Source of the DNA: Tuctoria greenei
Taxonomy: Eukaryota; Streptophyta; Magnoliopsida; Poales; Poaceae
Direction: 5' to 3'
DNA length: 64,000 bases
Assembly: GCA_036927565.1 (NCBI GenBank)
Contig: JAYESD010000007.1
Coordinates: forward strand, 129,492,230-129,556,229
The notes below the pieces were generated by a model. It saw nothing but the letters and a program-made list of their open reading frames with translations, did not search any database and was not told the DNA's origin. Both the position numbers and the translations under genes were made by a program. This document shows positions 1-11,900 of this stretch, piece after piece (positions within the stretch are counted from its first letter, which is position 1; each line of letters opens with the position of its first letter).

Positions 1-165
1 AGACGCTCAATACAACAACTACACACCTCGTGGAGTAGGGTATTACGCTTAGGCGGCCCGAACCACGTAAATCCTCGTGTCCACTTGCCATCGTGTTCTG
101 AATCTCTGCACACCCAATACCGAACTACAAACTCCGTGGGCTACCAACTGTAGTACCGGGAGAAC
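1..165 (+). repeat. 3' part of the Tat element 5' LTR
   Basis: Bases 31-60 repeat nearly unchanged at 48,632-48,675 (the GTGGAGTAGGGTATTACGCT stretch and what follows), and a shared TAGTACCGGG lies near 151-160 and 48,755-48,765. The exact end is unclear because the two copies diverge after that point. Most of gag appears deleted, since gag C-terminal coding starts almost at once. Confidence 0.7.
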
Positions 166-600
166 TGCCGGAACCAGACTCCGACAGTCCAGCACCTTGT
201 TGAACGCTTCAACAAGCGCTGCAAAGAAGCTCCTTTCCGCCAGCGGGAAGGAAAACAGAAAGTCGACGAAGCTCCGGCTGATCTGGAGCTAGGCTTCCAG
301 GACCCGAAGAAGGTCCTGAAGGCTGTGTACAACACCGTCGACGAAGATTCTTACATCTATGACAACGAGCATCAGAAGACTCTCAATACGTTATATGTAG
401 GATCCTGGGACATTACCTCCCGCCGCATCCTCAAGACCATGCGTCGGGAGATGGCTGCCACAGCTCCCACCGCCAAGGTAGAACCTCATCAGAAGTGGAT
501 GGACACTCCCATCACTTTCGATGGCTCAGACTGCCTGAAGAATATGATCGGAGCAGGACCACTGTCGTTGATGGTTTCTCCTACCATCAATAACGTCTAG
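163..600 (+). pseudogene. gag C-terminal remnant (Tat element)
   Basis: An open frame from about 163 to an in-frame TAG at 598-600 encodes the end of a gypsy Gag: a basic RFNKRCKEAPFRQRE segment, then a conserved linker (DNEHQKTLN, RRILKTMRREMAA, PITFDGSDC) that leads into protease. The capsid part and zinc knuckle of Gag are absent, so this is a 5'-truncated remnant. The frame continues directly into the protease motif after the TAG, which suggests an originally continuous gag-pol reading frame. No usable start codon is visible; an ATG within it is incidental. Confidence 0.65.
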
Positions 601-1060
601 CTCTATCATGTCTTGGCGGATGGAGGTGCGACGCTCAACATCCTCAGCTACAAAGCTTCCGTGAAGATCTAGCTCGAACTCTCGGACCTTCGCCCCTCAC
701 ATCCCTTCCGGAGTAGGTCCAGGAGCTATCTCTCCTCTCAGATCAATTACACTCCCAGTGATCTTTGGGAATCAGGACAATTATAAGACCGAGAAGTTGG
801 TCTTTGACGTAGTGCACATCAGCCTACCCTTTAACGCCATCCTAGGCAGGCCAACCCTGTATAGGTTTATGGCCACAGCTCACTACGGTTACTTGGTGTT
901 GAAGATGCCGACACCTTCAGGCATTCTCCAGATCCGTGGGGACTGCACTGCGGGAGTCACTGTGCTGGAAGAATTCCACGAGCTTGCAAAAGCGCAAGAG
1001 GAAGCATCTGGCAAGGAGCAAGCTGCTCAACCTCTGAGATATCGCCACTGAGGCTCAACC
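601..1060 (+). pseudogene. Retropepsin-like protease remnant (Tat element)
   Basis: The active-site strand is read as LADGGATLNILS, with the catalytic Asp codon at 619-621. In this lineage the motif is D-G-G-(S/A) rather than the usual D-(S/T)-G. A stop follows at 670-672. The rest continues in another frame from 758, with the flap and C-terminal part recognisable as FNAILGRPTLYRFMA and YGYLVLKMPTPSG. The domain is therefore broken by at least one nonsense codon and one frameshift. Its place between Gag and RT fits gypsy order. Confidence 0.7.
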
Positions 1061-1189
1061 TCTGCACCACACGTGCAGCCAAACGGCGACACCGACATTC
1101 TCGTCAAAGTCGTCCAAATCAGTTCTGATGCTGCCCAGATTACTCGTATATCGGGAGGTCTGGACAACAAATAGGAACTCACACTCATC

Positions 1190-1960
1190 ACTTTCCTCCG
1201 AGCGAATGTTGACGTGTTTGCATGGCAACTATCACAGATGCCTGGGAACTGTAGGTACGTTATTAAGCACAACCTAAAGATATATCCCGACGCACAGCCA
1301 GTACACCAGAAGCCCCGAAAGCAATCAATTGAGTGGCAGAACTTCATTAGACAAGTAATCAAGAAGATACTCGAAGCTAGTTTCATCCGGGAGGTTCATC
1401 ATCCACGATGGCTGGCAAACCCAGTCGTTGTACCCAATGCTGGCAGGAAACTTCGGATGTGTATAGACTACACCACCTTGAATAAGGCATGTCCAAAAGA
1501 CCCATTTCCACTACCTAGGATAGATCAGATAGTGGATTCCACCTCTGGGTGCGAACTATTGTGTTTCCTAGATGCATATTCAGGATATCATCAGATCCAA
1601 ATGTATAGGGAAGATGAAGAGCATACTACCTTCATTAAAATAGATGGGTTGTATTGTTATACTGCCATGCCTTTTGGTCTCAAGAACGCTGCTTCAACTT
1701 TTGTGCGAGCCATGCACAAAACATTTTGAGAGCTCATTAGGGACTTGGTGGAGGTCTACGTCGATGACATCGTCGTGAAGGTGAAGAACAAGGAGTCACT
1801 CCTTGACAACCTGCAAGCCGTCTTTGACAAGCTGCGCATAACGCGCACCAAGCTAAACCCGAACAAATGTGTCTTCGGGGTTAGCTCCGGGAAGCTCCTT
1901 GGATTCTTGGTGACTCACCGAGGAATTTAGGAAAATCCGGCGAAGATCAAGGCTATTGAA
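1190..1960 (+). pseudogene. Reverse transcriptase remnant (Tat element)
   Basis: This encoded the RNA-dependent DNA polymerase of the element. Visible in order are a conserved palm entry (MCIDYTTLNKACPKDPFPLP), motif A (FLDAYSGYHQIQM), a fingers/palm stretch (TAMPFGLKNAASTFVRAM) and the catalytic YVDD at 1,757-1,768. A TGA at 1,727-1,729 interrupts the frame just before YVDD, and a further stop ends it near 1,930. The CSGKLLGFLVTHRGI-like thumb start is still readable. The sequence is inactive but clearly Ty3/gypsy. Confidence 0.88.
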
Positions 1961-2029
1961 GATATGTGGCCCCCAGTCCGCATCATGGATGTCCATAAGC
2001 TAACTGGATGTCTGACTGCATTTTAGCAA

Positions 2030-2340
2030 CTACAGAGTTGTCAGCATGGTCCTGGTCGTAGAGAGACCGAAGCCACCTACAGTTCAGAAGCCCAGACCCC
2101 TCCGGGAGGGTCCGGAGCTACCTAAACGCGAGTCTAGGTCCCAGCCCCCAAGCGCAGATCCTAAAGGAAAGCTGCCCAAGGATCAACCTCTCTCATCCGA
2201 GGGAGTTCTCACGGCTGAATAAGGAGTTTCGAACCCCTCCGAGAGGGTCCGGGAAGCTCAATAAGAAGGTTTGGACCCCTCCGGGAGAGTTCGGGTTGAT
2301 GAAGAACAAGCTTCGGGCCCTTTCGAGAAGGTCCAGACTA
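2030..2340 (+). repeat. Rearranged segment with repeated CCTCCGGGAGGGTCCGG-like motifs
   Basis: Between the RT thumb and RNase H the expected connection domain is missing. Instead four related short inverted repeats occur, near 2,096-2,113, 2,234-2,252, 2,274-2,293 and 2,317-2,335, of the form ACCCCTCCGGGAGGGTCCGG with variation. A similar motif recurs near 16,638-16,657. The segment has no open frame. It looks like inserted or slipped non-coding sequence inside pol. Confidence 0.55.
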
Positions 2341-2870
2341 TGCAGCAGCTAGTGTACTTCATCAGCAAAGTACTACATGACGCCAAGCTTAATACATTGA
2401 GGTGCATAACTTGCTCTATGCATTTCTTATGGGTGAAGGTCAAATACATGTTACAACTTGGGGTACATTGAGCTGGAATCCTTCTCCTCACTCCGACTGG
2501 GGAGAAGGTCAAATACATGGTACAACTTGACTTCAAGGCAGCCAACAACATGGCGGAGTATGAAGCTCTCCTCTACGGACTCAAGGTGGCGATATCATAT
2601 GGCATCAAGCAGTTGCTGGTTAAGGGTGAATCGCAAATCATTATCAAGCAAGTCAAAGGCGAATGCAGTTGCAACAACCCTTAACTTGCTGCTTACCTCC
2701 TTGAAGTCCAGAAGCTGCAAAAGGACTTCCTCATCCTGGACCTCTGCCATGTCTAGCATCTCAATAACGCTGAAGCTGATGAACTCTCGACGAAAGCCTC
2801 GACTGGAGCTTAAGCTCCTGATAGATTTTTTGTCAGGAGATTGTCAGGACCTACCGCTCAGCCTGCCGAA
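2340..2870 (+). pseudogene. RNase H region remnant with second RNase H (Tat element)
   Basis: A short classical gypsy RNase H start (QQLVYFISKVLHDAK) at 2,341-2,390 is followed at 2,505-2,820 by a second RNase H-like domain with NNMAEYEALLYGLKVAI, a spaced KGESQIIIKQVKGE and a C-terminal NAEADELS motif. Tat-lineage elements are known for carrying an extra RNase H next to the usual one. About 24 bp (AAGGTCAAATACATG and neighbours) is present twice, at 2,436-2,459 and 2,505-2,528, so there is a local 69-bp duplication. Frames shift several times. Confidence 0.7.
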
Positions 2871-3049
2871 CTGAGTGAATGGGGTGAGACCAGCACCCAG
2901 AAGTTGGCGGTCCCGGTGCCCCTGTTACTATGGCGTCCACCAAGGATCATAGGCGCTGCAGGAAGCTCCGAGCAATCCAGCGTGCAAGATCTGAAGGCTC
3001 AAGTTAGCTCTGATGCATGGATATCGAAGATCTAGAGCTACTTGAAAGA

Positions 3050-3580
3050 CAACATCCTTCCTAAAGATGATGCATCCGCTGATCGAATTGTCAGATTGGC
3101 CAAAAATACACGTCGGTAGAAGGGGATCTCTACCGACGCGGTGCCAACGACGTTTTAATGCGGTGCATTGCCCGGGAAGAAGGTTGCGAGCTCCTTGCGG
3201 AAATCCATGGAGGCAAGTGTGGGAACCATGCATCTTTTCGCACGTTGGTTGGTAATGACTTTCGGCATAACTTTTACTAGCCTACAGCACTCCAGGATGC
3301 AGTTGAGCTGATAAAAAAGTGTGAAGCATGCCAGTTCCATGCAAAACAAATCCATACACTGGCTCAGTCACTGCAAATGATACCTCCTACATGGCCATTC
3401 GCTGTGTGGGGTATGGACATTTTGGAATCTTTCCCAAAAGCCGTGAGAGGTTACAGGTTCCTGTACATCGCTATCGACAAGTTCACTAAGTAGACGGAAG
3501 CTACTCCAGTTGTGACAATCAACAAGCAATCTGGTATCAAGTTTTTGAAGTCTATAGTATGCAGATTTTGAGTTCCGAAC
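3050..3580 (+). pseudogene. Integrase N-terminal part (Tat element)
   Basis: Reading frames that shift several times recover a zinc-binding-like part (KKCEACQFHAKQIH at about 3,315-3,355) and the start of the catalytic core, WGMDILESFPKAV, with the first catalytic Asp at 3,416-3,418 and a YIAIDKFTK strand after it. The domain stops at 3,580, where copia A has inserted. The second catalytic Asp is 12.5 kb away at 15,897-15,899. Stop codons and frameshifts make it non-functional apart from the insertion. Confidence 0.78.
3576..3580. repeat. Target-site duplication of copia A, left copy
   Basis: CGAAC precedes the element, and TGAAC follows it at 15,880-15,884. The single C/T mismatch is compatible with age. 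Joining the flanks gives a continuous integrase core across the site. Confidence 0.75.
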
Positions 3581-5066
3581 TGTAGGATCTAAGAGCACGT
3601 GTAAAGCTACCATAGGGGGGTGAATGGTAGATTTAAAAGTTTTCAGCGGAAGCAACAAAAACACCCCTCGGTAGAAAACCAATCTGTTAAAGAAACCGTG
3701 TGTGCAACTAATCTAAACGTGTTAAACTGTGACAAATCTAGTATATATTGTAGAGAATCAAGTCACAAATACGTCACAACAAGAGTCACAAAAATCCGTC
3801 AACAGAAACTCAAGTTACGATCGAAAGATCGAACAAAGGTCAATTTGTCCTACCCGAGAAAAACAGTTCTGGAATACTGCAAAGAAACTCGTGTAGATCA
3901 TAAACCACAAATCCAATGACCATGAAATTTTCACAGATGATAGAAAATCAAGTTTTAAAGACAACCCAAAAAGAATCACGTCAATCGGATCTATAAAACT
4001 CGAGGTATGTTAAAACCACCAAAGAAAGGTAGTATTGTGCAGAAACTCGACGAGAAAAACTTGTCTGAAACAAGCGGACGAACAAGACACAAAAGTTCCT
4101 TTCAACTACGAATTTTATTCAATAGAACACAAGAGGAACAGCCCCAAAGTCATCTACCATGAGCTCAGGCCTCCCTTGATTATATAACCAGCCCGGAGGC
4201 CAACTTAACTCAAACTAGGACTCTAATCCTACTCAATTCACGAATCGAAACTTTCCATAACGTCTTAGGACTCTTCTATACGCATATAGAAGCAATCTTA
4301 AGACTTCCAATCACCTTAGGAGCGTATCCCACATTCCTAAAACAACTCAACTTCGTGACCCACATGAAATCCTATCATAACCAACTCAAAACTTTCCATA
4401 TTTGAGTCAAACACGACTGAGCCGCAGCCTGAGTCCATAACCTAGTCGGTTGGACCTTTCTGACCAATTCATTACATCCACTTCTCTTCATCACTCCTCA
4501 GAACCATGTAGCCACGTCCATGCACTCCTTGTACACGTGCAAACATCTTCCAACGACGTCCACGATACCTTCATATGCACTGCCTTTGATTCAAACATCC
4601 TTCGTGACCTCCTGACCCGTTCAACTACAATTCATCCTGAACTTGGTTGTTGGAACCTCATCTCCTCCCTGAGACTAGTCCAAGGGATCCCGTCACCAGC
4701 CATGCCTTGAACTCAAGCAACACCTGCACATGAATGAACAACCAATACTTCTGAGCACAAGTCCTCGACTTGACTCTCATTAGTTCCAAAACTACAACAT
4801 CTTACGTGAGCACCTCAAATAAGCATGTTGCAGACCATAGCAAAATGATATCAACCATAACCACCAAAACACACCAAGAACTTAGTAAAATAATACTAAG
4901 CAAACTTTCCATAAGTGTAAAGCAAGTTTGAAACATTGCAAGATTAAAGCAGAACAATTGCAATTAGGCTCTGAACCTTGCAAGAGCTACACAAAACAAG
5001 TAGGATCTGGTTAAAAAGGTGTTTTGGTAGAATTCAAAACTTTTATAATCACACATAGGTCTCACA
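3581..5066 (-). repeat. Copia A 3' LTR
   Basis: On the + strand it begins TGTAGGATC and ends GGTCTCACA; read in element sense it is TGTGAGACC...GATCCTACA. It matches 14,377-15,879 along its length. A TATA-like stretch (TTATATAA) lies near 4,178-4,187. The 86-codon open stretch at 4,450-4,710 on the opposite strand is discussed among the rejected items. Confidence 0.88.
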
Positions 5067-5082
5067 ATCTCCCCTTTGATGA
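5067..5082 (-). other. Polypurine tract of copia A
   Basis: Read on the minus strand, TCATCAAAGGGGAGAT lies directly against the 3' LTR start. It is the expected plus-strand primer site. SIRE-like elements commonly show AAAGGGGGAGAT at this position. Confidence 0.75.
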
Positions 5083-5172
5083 ATGCATTGGCAACACCAC
5101 TTAAAATCCGAACATTGGCTTATTCACATGAAAAGTTTTGAAAACAATTTCTCTCCTTTTTTGAAAATCAAA
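5083..5172. other. Copia A 3' non-coding sequence, distal piece
   Basis: This is about 90 bp of the copia A 3' untranslated region between the polypurine tract and the inserted gypsy-type solo LTR. No coding or regulatory signal was seen. It ends with the TSD TCAAA at 5,168-5,172. Confidence 0.7.
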
Positions 5173-5302
5173 TGTAACACCCTCATTTTCATGCATCATG
5201 CCTTGCATACATTCATATACATGTTTAACATTAACCCACATCAAGAGGAACAAGTTTAAAATTGATTTGGAACAAAACCGCACTTAAAAACGTAGGAAAG
5301 TG

Positions 5303-5632
5303 CGGACTAGTCCGGTTTTGCTGAGGACTAGTCCGATTTCTCTCTGTCTAAAAACAGACTTGTCCGTTTTTGCTGCGGATTAGTCCGATATTTGCCTCTG
5401 GACAACTTCGGACTTGTCCGATCCTGTGCGGACTAGTCCGATATTCCATGAATCCTTGAAAATTTGTTAAGTCCCTGGACTTGTCCGGACTAGTCCGGTG
5501 TTCCAGTGGACTTGCCCGTTTTCCTTTCTGACTAAGATCGAACTTGTCCGATTTTTGGCCAAACTTGTCCGATTTTCTCTCTGGACGACTTCGGACTAGT
5601 CCGGTCCTGTCCGGACTTGTCCGATATTTCGT
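5303..5632 (+). promoter_or_regulatory. Array of CGGACTAGTCCG palindromes upstream of a TATA box
   Basis: Perfect 12-bp palindromes CGGACTAGTCCG occur at 5,303-5,314, 5,429-5,440, 5,486-5,497 and 5,592-5,603. About nine variants lie between them (CGGACTTGTCCG, CGGATTAGTCCG, GGACTAGTCCG, AACTTGTCCG). The array ends about 160 bp before the TATA box at 5,794. Two more copies lie downstream at about 6,157-6,195. Placement in U3 suggests transcription-factor sites; that role is inferred. Confidence 0.65.
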
Positions 5633-5793
5633 GACTCCGAGATTGACCTTTTGTTTTACGACTTGTTTCTTGGGTTTCATGTCAAGTGGGCCTAGGGACG
5701 TCGTGCCCAACTCTTTTAGAGCCCATGTGGGACTCTAAACCGGCCTCCACTCATCCCAAAACTCGAAATCCATCTAACCCTAGCCTCCACCTC

Positions 5794-5800
5794 TATATAA
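5794..5800 (+). promoter_or_regulatory. TATA box of the Tekay/Del-like solo LTR
   Basis: TATATAA in a CCTCTATATAAACAACC context, about 620 bp into the LTR, is a normal position for a U3/R boundary. It orients the LTR on the + strand. Confidence 0.6.
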
Positions 5801-8002
5801 ACAACCCCACCCCTTGGTTTGACATCTATTTGCCACTTTTCCACCCATCCAAACCCTAGTTCGTGGGGAGCCACCACCAAGGAGGGAGGAGAAGATCCCA
5901 AGCAAGAGGAAGAAGAGGAGGAAACGAAAGAGGATCAAGATCTCCACCAAGTTTCGTCCTTCACCACCAATTCATCTCCAAGTTCATCACCAACCCTAGA
6001 TCATCAAGATCCAAGTGCTACCTCCAAGTTTCTTGATTCATTGGAGTCCTAAACACCTGGTATACCTTCTATTCTCTTTTCCTTACGTGAATTCAACCCC
6101 TAATCTCCAAATTCACGTCGATCTAGAAAACCCTAATCTGCTGATCTCGTCAAGTGCGGACTTGTCCGGTCCCTAGCGGATTAGTCCGATCTTTCTGGTT
6201 AAATTGTGTTGGATTAATTCTAAAGTTTGATCTAATCAACTCCACACCTGTATAAACTTGTTAAAAGCTATTAGAACTAGTTAGAGATCATTAAAAGCAA
6301 TCTAGTAACAAGTTCTACCTTGCATTTGCATCAATCATGCATGTCATGTCATATTGAGTAATATTTGTGCACTCTTTGATTGTGTTTTTTGTCTTGTATG
6401 TTTATTGTGTGGATTAGACAGATTTGCGCTAGAGAGTGCCGCGGAGGATCTACAGCACCAGGAGTTTGAAGGCTTTGACCCTAATCAACAGCAAGAGCAA
6501 GGCAAGTGTCCTTGAAGCATATTGATCCTGTTTTTAAAATAAATGTTTTGTTTACAAAACTGCATGCTTGTGTCAATTTAATGGGAAATCCTATGGTAGG
6601 AAGTTTACTAGTTTTGTTTGACCACCCTTGTCACCTGGAATTTATGGTAGAGAGTCGGGAAGGCTTTTTACTTTTTGCTTCGCTTAATCAACTGGGATGG
6701 AAAACAACTATACCAATCAATTTATTCATGCATGGATGAGATTATGGATAACATGAACTGGTAAATACGGTATTGTAATGGGTGATCTAAGCAAGCCTGG
6801 TATGTGGACGGGTTGGATGTTATGGTGGTTTGCTTGCTTTAGATCTAAGGACCGGTTCATGCGAGAATAAGCCAGGACTACAGTGCCACCACGAGGCCAA
6901 GTATGGGTGCGGCGTAGCTGATTAATTAGGGCTTTACTAGTGCTGTTTGGACCATTGTGGATGCTCGGGGAAGGGGTAGTCGGATTGGGTTTGTTGATGA
7001 TTGGTGGGACTACCCTGGGATCCAAATGGCTCAAGAGGGGGCCCTTGGTTGAAGATGTGCTCAGTTGGAGGCATCGCCACCGGTGAAACCTCAGTGGGGT
7101 ATAAATAGGCTAGTAATCCCTTTGTAAAGGCTATTTTGTGATCTCTTGGCCATACACCAAAGGAAGTGTAATTGGCATAAGGGAGGTTCTTTAGTCGCCG
7201 ACGGGTGATGAAATCACAAACACGTGGGTAAAGAGGTACAAACTCTGCAGAGTTAATTAAAACTATCATGATAGCCGTGCTCCCGGTTATGAGCGCCTGG
7301 ATGACCTACATGATTAGAGGGAAATTGGTAATTGGGATGGTTATGGTTTGGTAATGGTTATGGATGGTCATGGATTTATTTTTGGTATTGAATATGGTTA
7401 TTGGCAATGGTGAAATCTGGACTTATTGATGATGGTAATGAATTCAGTTTGGTATTATGGTATTACTCGTGATTATGATGGGATTACTTCACATACATAT
7501 AATATATTGCTTTTTAAATGTTTTACTGTACTTTTCAGCACTTGCCATTATTATTGTCGTCATTTGAACCAGCCACATGTCATACTTTCCACACTTGCTG
7601 AGTACGACATGTACTCACTCTTGCAATCCCCCCCCCAACAGTTGCAGGTCAAGATTATGAGTTTAATGGTGATAATGCGGAGTTCTAGGCCGTGTCTACC
7701 GTCAGCTTTGCCTGTGGTGTTGATTGGAGCTGCGCATACATACCCTGTCGCTTATGCTGCATAGTTGCTTAGTTGCTTAATCAGTTTATTACGCTGCATT
7801 AGTTGAACTTGTCATTAATATTCATTAGAGCTTGTATTCGAGGATAATCTGGATTGTGTAATAAAATTTGGTTAATTAATCTTGTCTTGTGGTAATTTTC
7901 TGTATACTCTTTTGTGATTGCACTCGTGTATGTGTGATGAACATCCTGGGCACACATATGCGTTAGCTTGGTTCATTTTTCGGAACCGGGCGTCACATCA
8001 AA

Positions 8003-8904
8003 TGAGATAGAAATAAATTTCTCCCCCCATACATATTTCTCCCCCTTGCATACTTCCCCCCTGAGAAGAATCGTGCCAAACACATTTGTGAATATATGCA
8101 ATGTGTGATCAATTTCTCCCTCTTTGACAATGTATTCAGCAAGGTACAAAAGAGAAATTTTAATTGTTATGAGCACATTATAACATATACATATAAAATA
8201 GAGCTCATCCAAGTCATACTATCAATTAACTTACACTATCACATCAATGAGATACATAAAGTAGTGTAAGCCATGCTAGAGGTCAAGTGTCATTTTCAAT
8301 TTAAGCAAGTCATGATCTCACAAACTTAACTATTTCAAAACCTAAAAGCATGACACTTGTTGCTACATTTTATTATTTTTCAAAGCACAAATTTAGATCA
8401 TATGATATTTGCAAGAGATTATATGTGCATCTGCCTTATTCTAACCAACCAAGCCAAGCCTATGTCATTTGACAATCAAAAGCTTAAGGACATGGTTTTA
8501 GTCATGCACAACGTCTTCCAAGTTCATATCTAAGTGCAATGATAAGCCCTCTCAAAAGAAGAAGTGTGATGCATGCATATTCCCTTGATATTTTCTAAAT
8601 TTTTCATTTGATCATAAAAACTCAACATGTGAGTTGATTACTTGATTAATTCTTTATGATTAAAAGCACTTATGAGCATGCAATAAGTTCAAAACAGCAA
8701 GAAAGTTCGACCATGACCAGATTTAGTGTAAGTAATTATTCCAATTACTAGACATGGCAAAAACTACAAAATGTATAACACGAGTAATGTAGTAAGAACT
8801 TTTAGCATGTAAAAGGAATCACAAAGTCATATATGTATGAAATACTATGCTCATATTATTTTAATTTCAGATTCACACATAGACTTCCCAAGTTTCAAAA
8901 CTCC
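8003..8904. other. Copia A 3' non-coding region, proximal piece
   Basis: About 900 bp without coding potential lie between RNase H and the inserted solo LTR. AT-rich, but in element sense it has three purine-rich runs near 8,021-8,062 (GGGGGGAGAAA, GGGGGAGAAA, GGGGGAAG) that resemble extra polypurine tracts. No ORF resembles a known accessory gene. Confidence 0.6.
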
Positions 8905-11900
8905 CCCTCAATTTAAGTCATGAGGATACATAGCCCCTATTTCACTACGAATGTAACAAAAACGAGTGAAATCCAAAGGTTTTGTAAAAATGTCAGCCAA
9001 TTGTTCTACGGTATCTACATGCTGAAGCACAATGTTCCCTTTTTCAACATTATCACGAAAAAAGTGATACCTAATGTCAACGTGCTTTGTTCTATAATGT
9101 TGAACGGGATTTTTAGCAATGCAAATGGCACTAGTGTTATCACAAAACAGTGGAACACTATCTAGATCAACCTTATAGTCCTTAATGTTTGAACAATCCA
9201 AAGAATTTGTGAACAAGCGCTAGCAGCAGCTACATATTCAGATTCGGCGGTGGATTGTGAAACTGAACTTTGTTTTCTAGAGGACCACGCAACTAAGCAC
9301 CCGAAGTACTTTTCCTATCAATCCTACAACCCCCAAAATCAGCATCAGAAAAAATCTTTCAAAGTAACGGTTGAGGAAGAACGAAGAAAATGCAAAATTC
9401 TTGAGTTTCATGTAAGTACCTGAGAATCCTTTTGACGGCTTGATGATGTGAAGCACGTGGGGAGGCTTGAAAACGTTCACAAAGACATACGTTGAATTTT
9501 ATGTCCGGTCATGATGCCGTGAGGTACAAAGTGATCCGATCATGCTTCTATATTCTTTTTGATCCACGGTTTCACCATCTTCATCAAGTTCAAGTGTTGT
9601 TGTTGTTCCCATTGGTGTCCGAAGAGGCTTGCTTTTGTCTATGTTGAGGCACCTTTGGAGGTCTTTTGTATACTTCGTTTTATGCACAAAGGTACCCTCC
9701 TTGGTTTGCAGCCCCAAAAAGTACATGAGTTCTCCCATCATACTCATCTCAAATTCTGAACTCATCATAGTTGAAAACTTGGACACAAGATCATGAGAAG
9801 CACAACCAAAGATAATATCATCCACATACACTTGAACGAATAATAAGTCATTGCCATGCTTAAGCACAAAAAGAGTTTTATCAACCTTGCCCATAGAAAA
9901 CCCCATTTCAAGTAAGAATGTTTTTAACCTATCATACCATGCTCTAGGGGCTTGTTTGATACCGTACAAGGCTTTGGACAGTTTGTAAACATGATTAGGA
10001 AAATTTGGATTTTCAAAACCCGGTGGTTGCTAGACATAAACCTCCTCATCTATGTAGCCATTAAGAAAAGCACTTTTAACATCCATTTGATATAGCTTAA
10101 AACCTTTATATGCAGAAAAAGCTAACAAAATTCTTATGGCTTCTAATCTAGCAACAGGAGCAAAAGTTTCATCAAAATCTAGACCTTCAACTTGAGTGAA
10201 ACCTTGAGCAACCAACCTAGCCTTATTCCTAACCTCAACCCCATCCTCACTTTGTTTATTTTTAAACACCCATTTAGTTCCAATTAAAGTGTGACCTTGG
10301 GGTGGAGGTACAAGTTTCCAAACATTATTTCTTTCAAAAATTTCAAACTCTTCTTGCATGGCAATAATCCAAGATTCATTAGTGAGTGCGTGTGATATAT
10401 CTTTGGGTTCAAAAGCAGCAACAAAAGCAGAATGAGCATGAGAGTTTGGATCGCAAAAACTGGACCATGTGACTCATTCGTGCAAGCTTCCAATAATTTG
10501 TTGTAGAGGATTACTTTTGAGAACCCGGAGAGGAGTGGACACTTCACAACCTGCTTCTTCTTCATGTTCATCACAAATTGATGAGCTTGTGACTTGAGGA
10601 GGATCTGGACCAGCAATGGTGGTCGTCGGTGTTGGCTGTGAGTCAAAATCAGGAGCTGGAACAATGTCATTAGCTGCTGAATTTTTGGGCAGCAGCTCCA
10701 CCTCTTCCTCATCTTTAATAAAAACGCTCTCCCCCTGTGGATATGGATCCGGACCTGCAATGTTTGAGCTATTAACTGGGCTAGCTTCATCAAAAGACAC
10801 CTCACAAGTCTCCACAATTTTGTTAGTGTCAAGTAAAAGCACACGGTAGCCTCTAGTATGAGATGGATAACCAAAAATCATGCCATCAATGGATCTAGGT
10901 TCAAATTTATCAAGATTACCATGTTTCTTAACAAAGCATTTGCAACCAAAGACCCGAAAGTGTGTAACACTAGGCCTATGTCCAAATCGAAGTTCATATA
11001 GTGTTTTACCTAGCTTAGCATGCAAGAAAACACGATTTGAGACATAACAAGCGGTTGCAATCGCATCAGCCCAAAATTTCCTAGGAGTTCGATATTCATC
11101 AAGCATAGTCTCTGTTCTTTCTTTCTACAACACCATTTGTTGAGATACATATGGTGAAGAAAATTGATGATCTATTGCATTTTTAGCACAAAAGTGATCA
11201 AATGATTGATTTTTAAATTCGGTTCCATTATCACTTCTAATTGCTCTTAAAGATCATGGGTGATCAATTGATAATCTAAGAAATAAAGTTCTAAAGTTAC
11301 TAAAAGCTTCATTCTTAGATGCCATAAAGTAAACCCAAGAGTATCTAGAATAATCATCAACAATCACAAGAACATACCATTTACCTCCGAAGGATTGAAC
11401 ACGTGAAGGTCCTACGGTGTCAAGTTGCAAAAGTTGACCCGGTTCAGTTATCATGATCATTGTGGGAGGAGTATGTGAACCGGCAACCATCTTAGCATGT
11501 CTACAAGAAGAGTACACAATTTCTTTGTCCCCTTTAAGCTTAGGCAGCCACGTATGCGATCTAGAGCACTAACATGCATTAGATGATCAAAGCCTATGTG
11601 ACCAAGTCTACAATGCCAAAAATATAAGTCCTTTGAATCATTAGCAACTTGACACCTATGCTTAGAGGAAGATATATCAAAATCAGCTTTAAAACTATTC
11701 CAAACTGAGACATGTTAAAATAAGCTCACTATTTGAATTTACAATTTTGCTGCAATTTTTAGTGAAAATAATTTCTAGATTTTCATCTAGCAGTTGTGAA
11801 ACAGAAAACAAGTTGTATTTCAATTTTTTTACAAGTGCCACATCCTTCAAAGTGTAGTGATTATCTACTCCAACCGAACCCTTAGCAATTATATTAGTTG

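Larger units (their letters stand above)
5173..7997 (+). mobile_element. Tekay/Del-like Ty3/gypsy solo LTR inside copia A
   Basis: A 2,825-bp sequence starting TGTAACACCC and ending GGCGTCACA is flanked by perfect TCAAA duplications (5,168-5,172 and 7,998-8,002). No pol sequence lies inside, so it is a solo LTR left by LTR-LTR recombination. A TATA box (TATATAA) is at 5,794-5,800, and the sequence near 7,590-7,620 (CTTGCTGAGTACGACATGTA) is typical of grass Del/Tekay LTRs. Short ORFs in it are not genes. Its U3 holds the CGGACTAGTCCG array described separately. The superfamily is inferred from LTR style only. Confidence 0.82.

Noticed and set aside
4450..4710. An 86-codon open frame kept at the same length in three copia-A-family LTRs (4,450-4,710, 15,226-15,486 and 21,485-21,745 reversed).
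   Set aside because: It starts with TTG, not ATG, is antisense to the element, and most differences between copies change the residue. Equal length can follow from few indels. Codon-based testing on more copies would be needed to revive it.
5303..5632. CRISPR-like array of short repeats.
   Set aside because: Repeats are 10-12 bp, irregularly spaced, in a plant LTR U3; there is no spacer structure and no cas gene.
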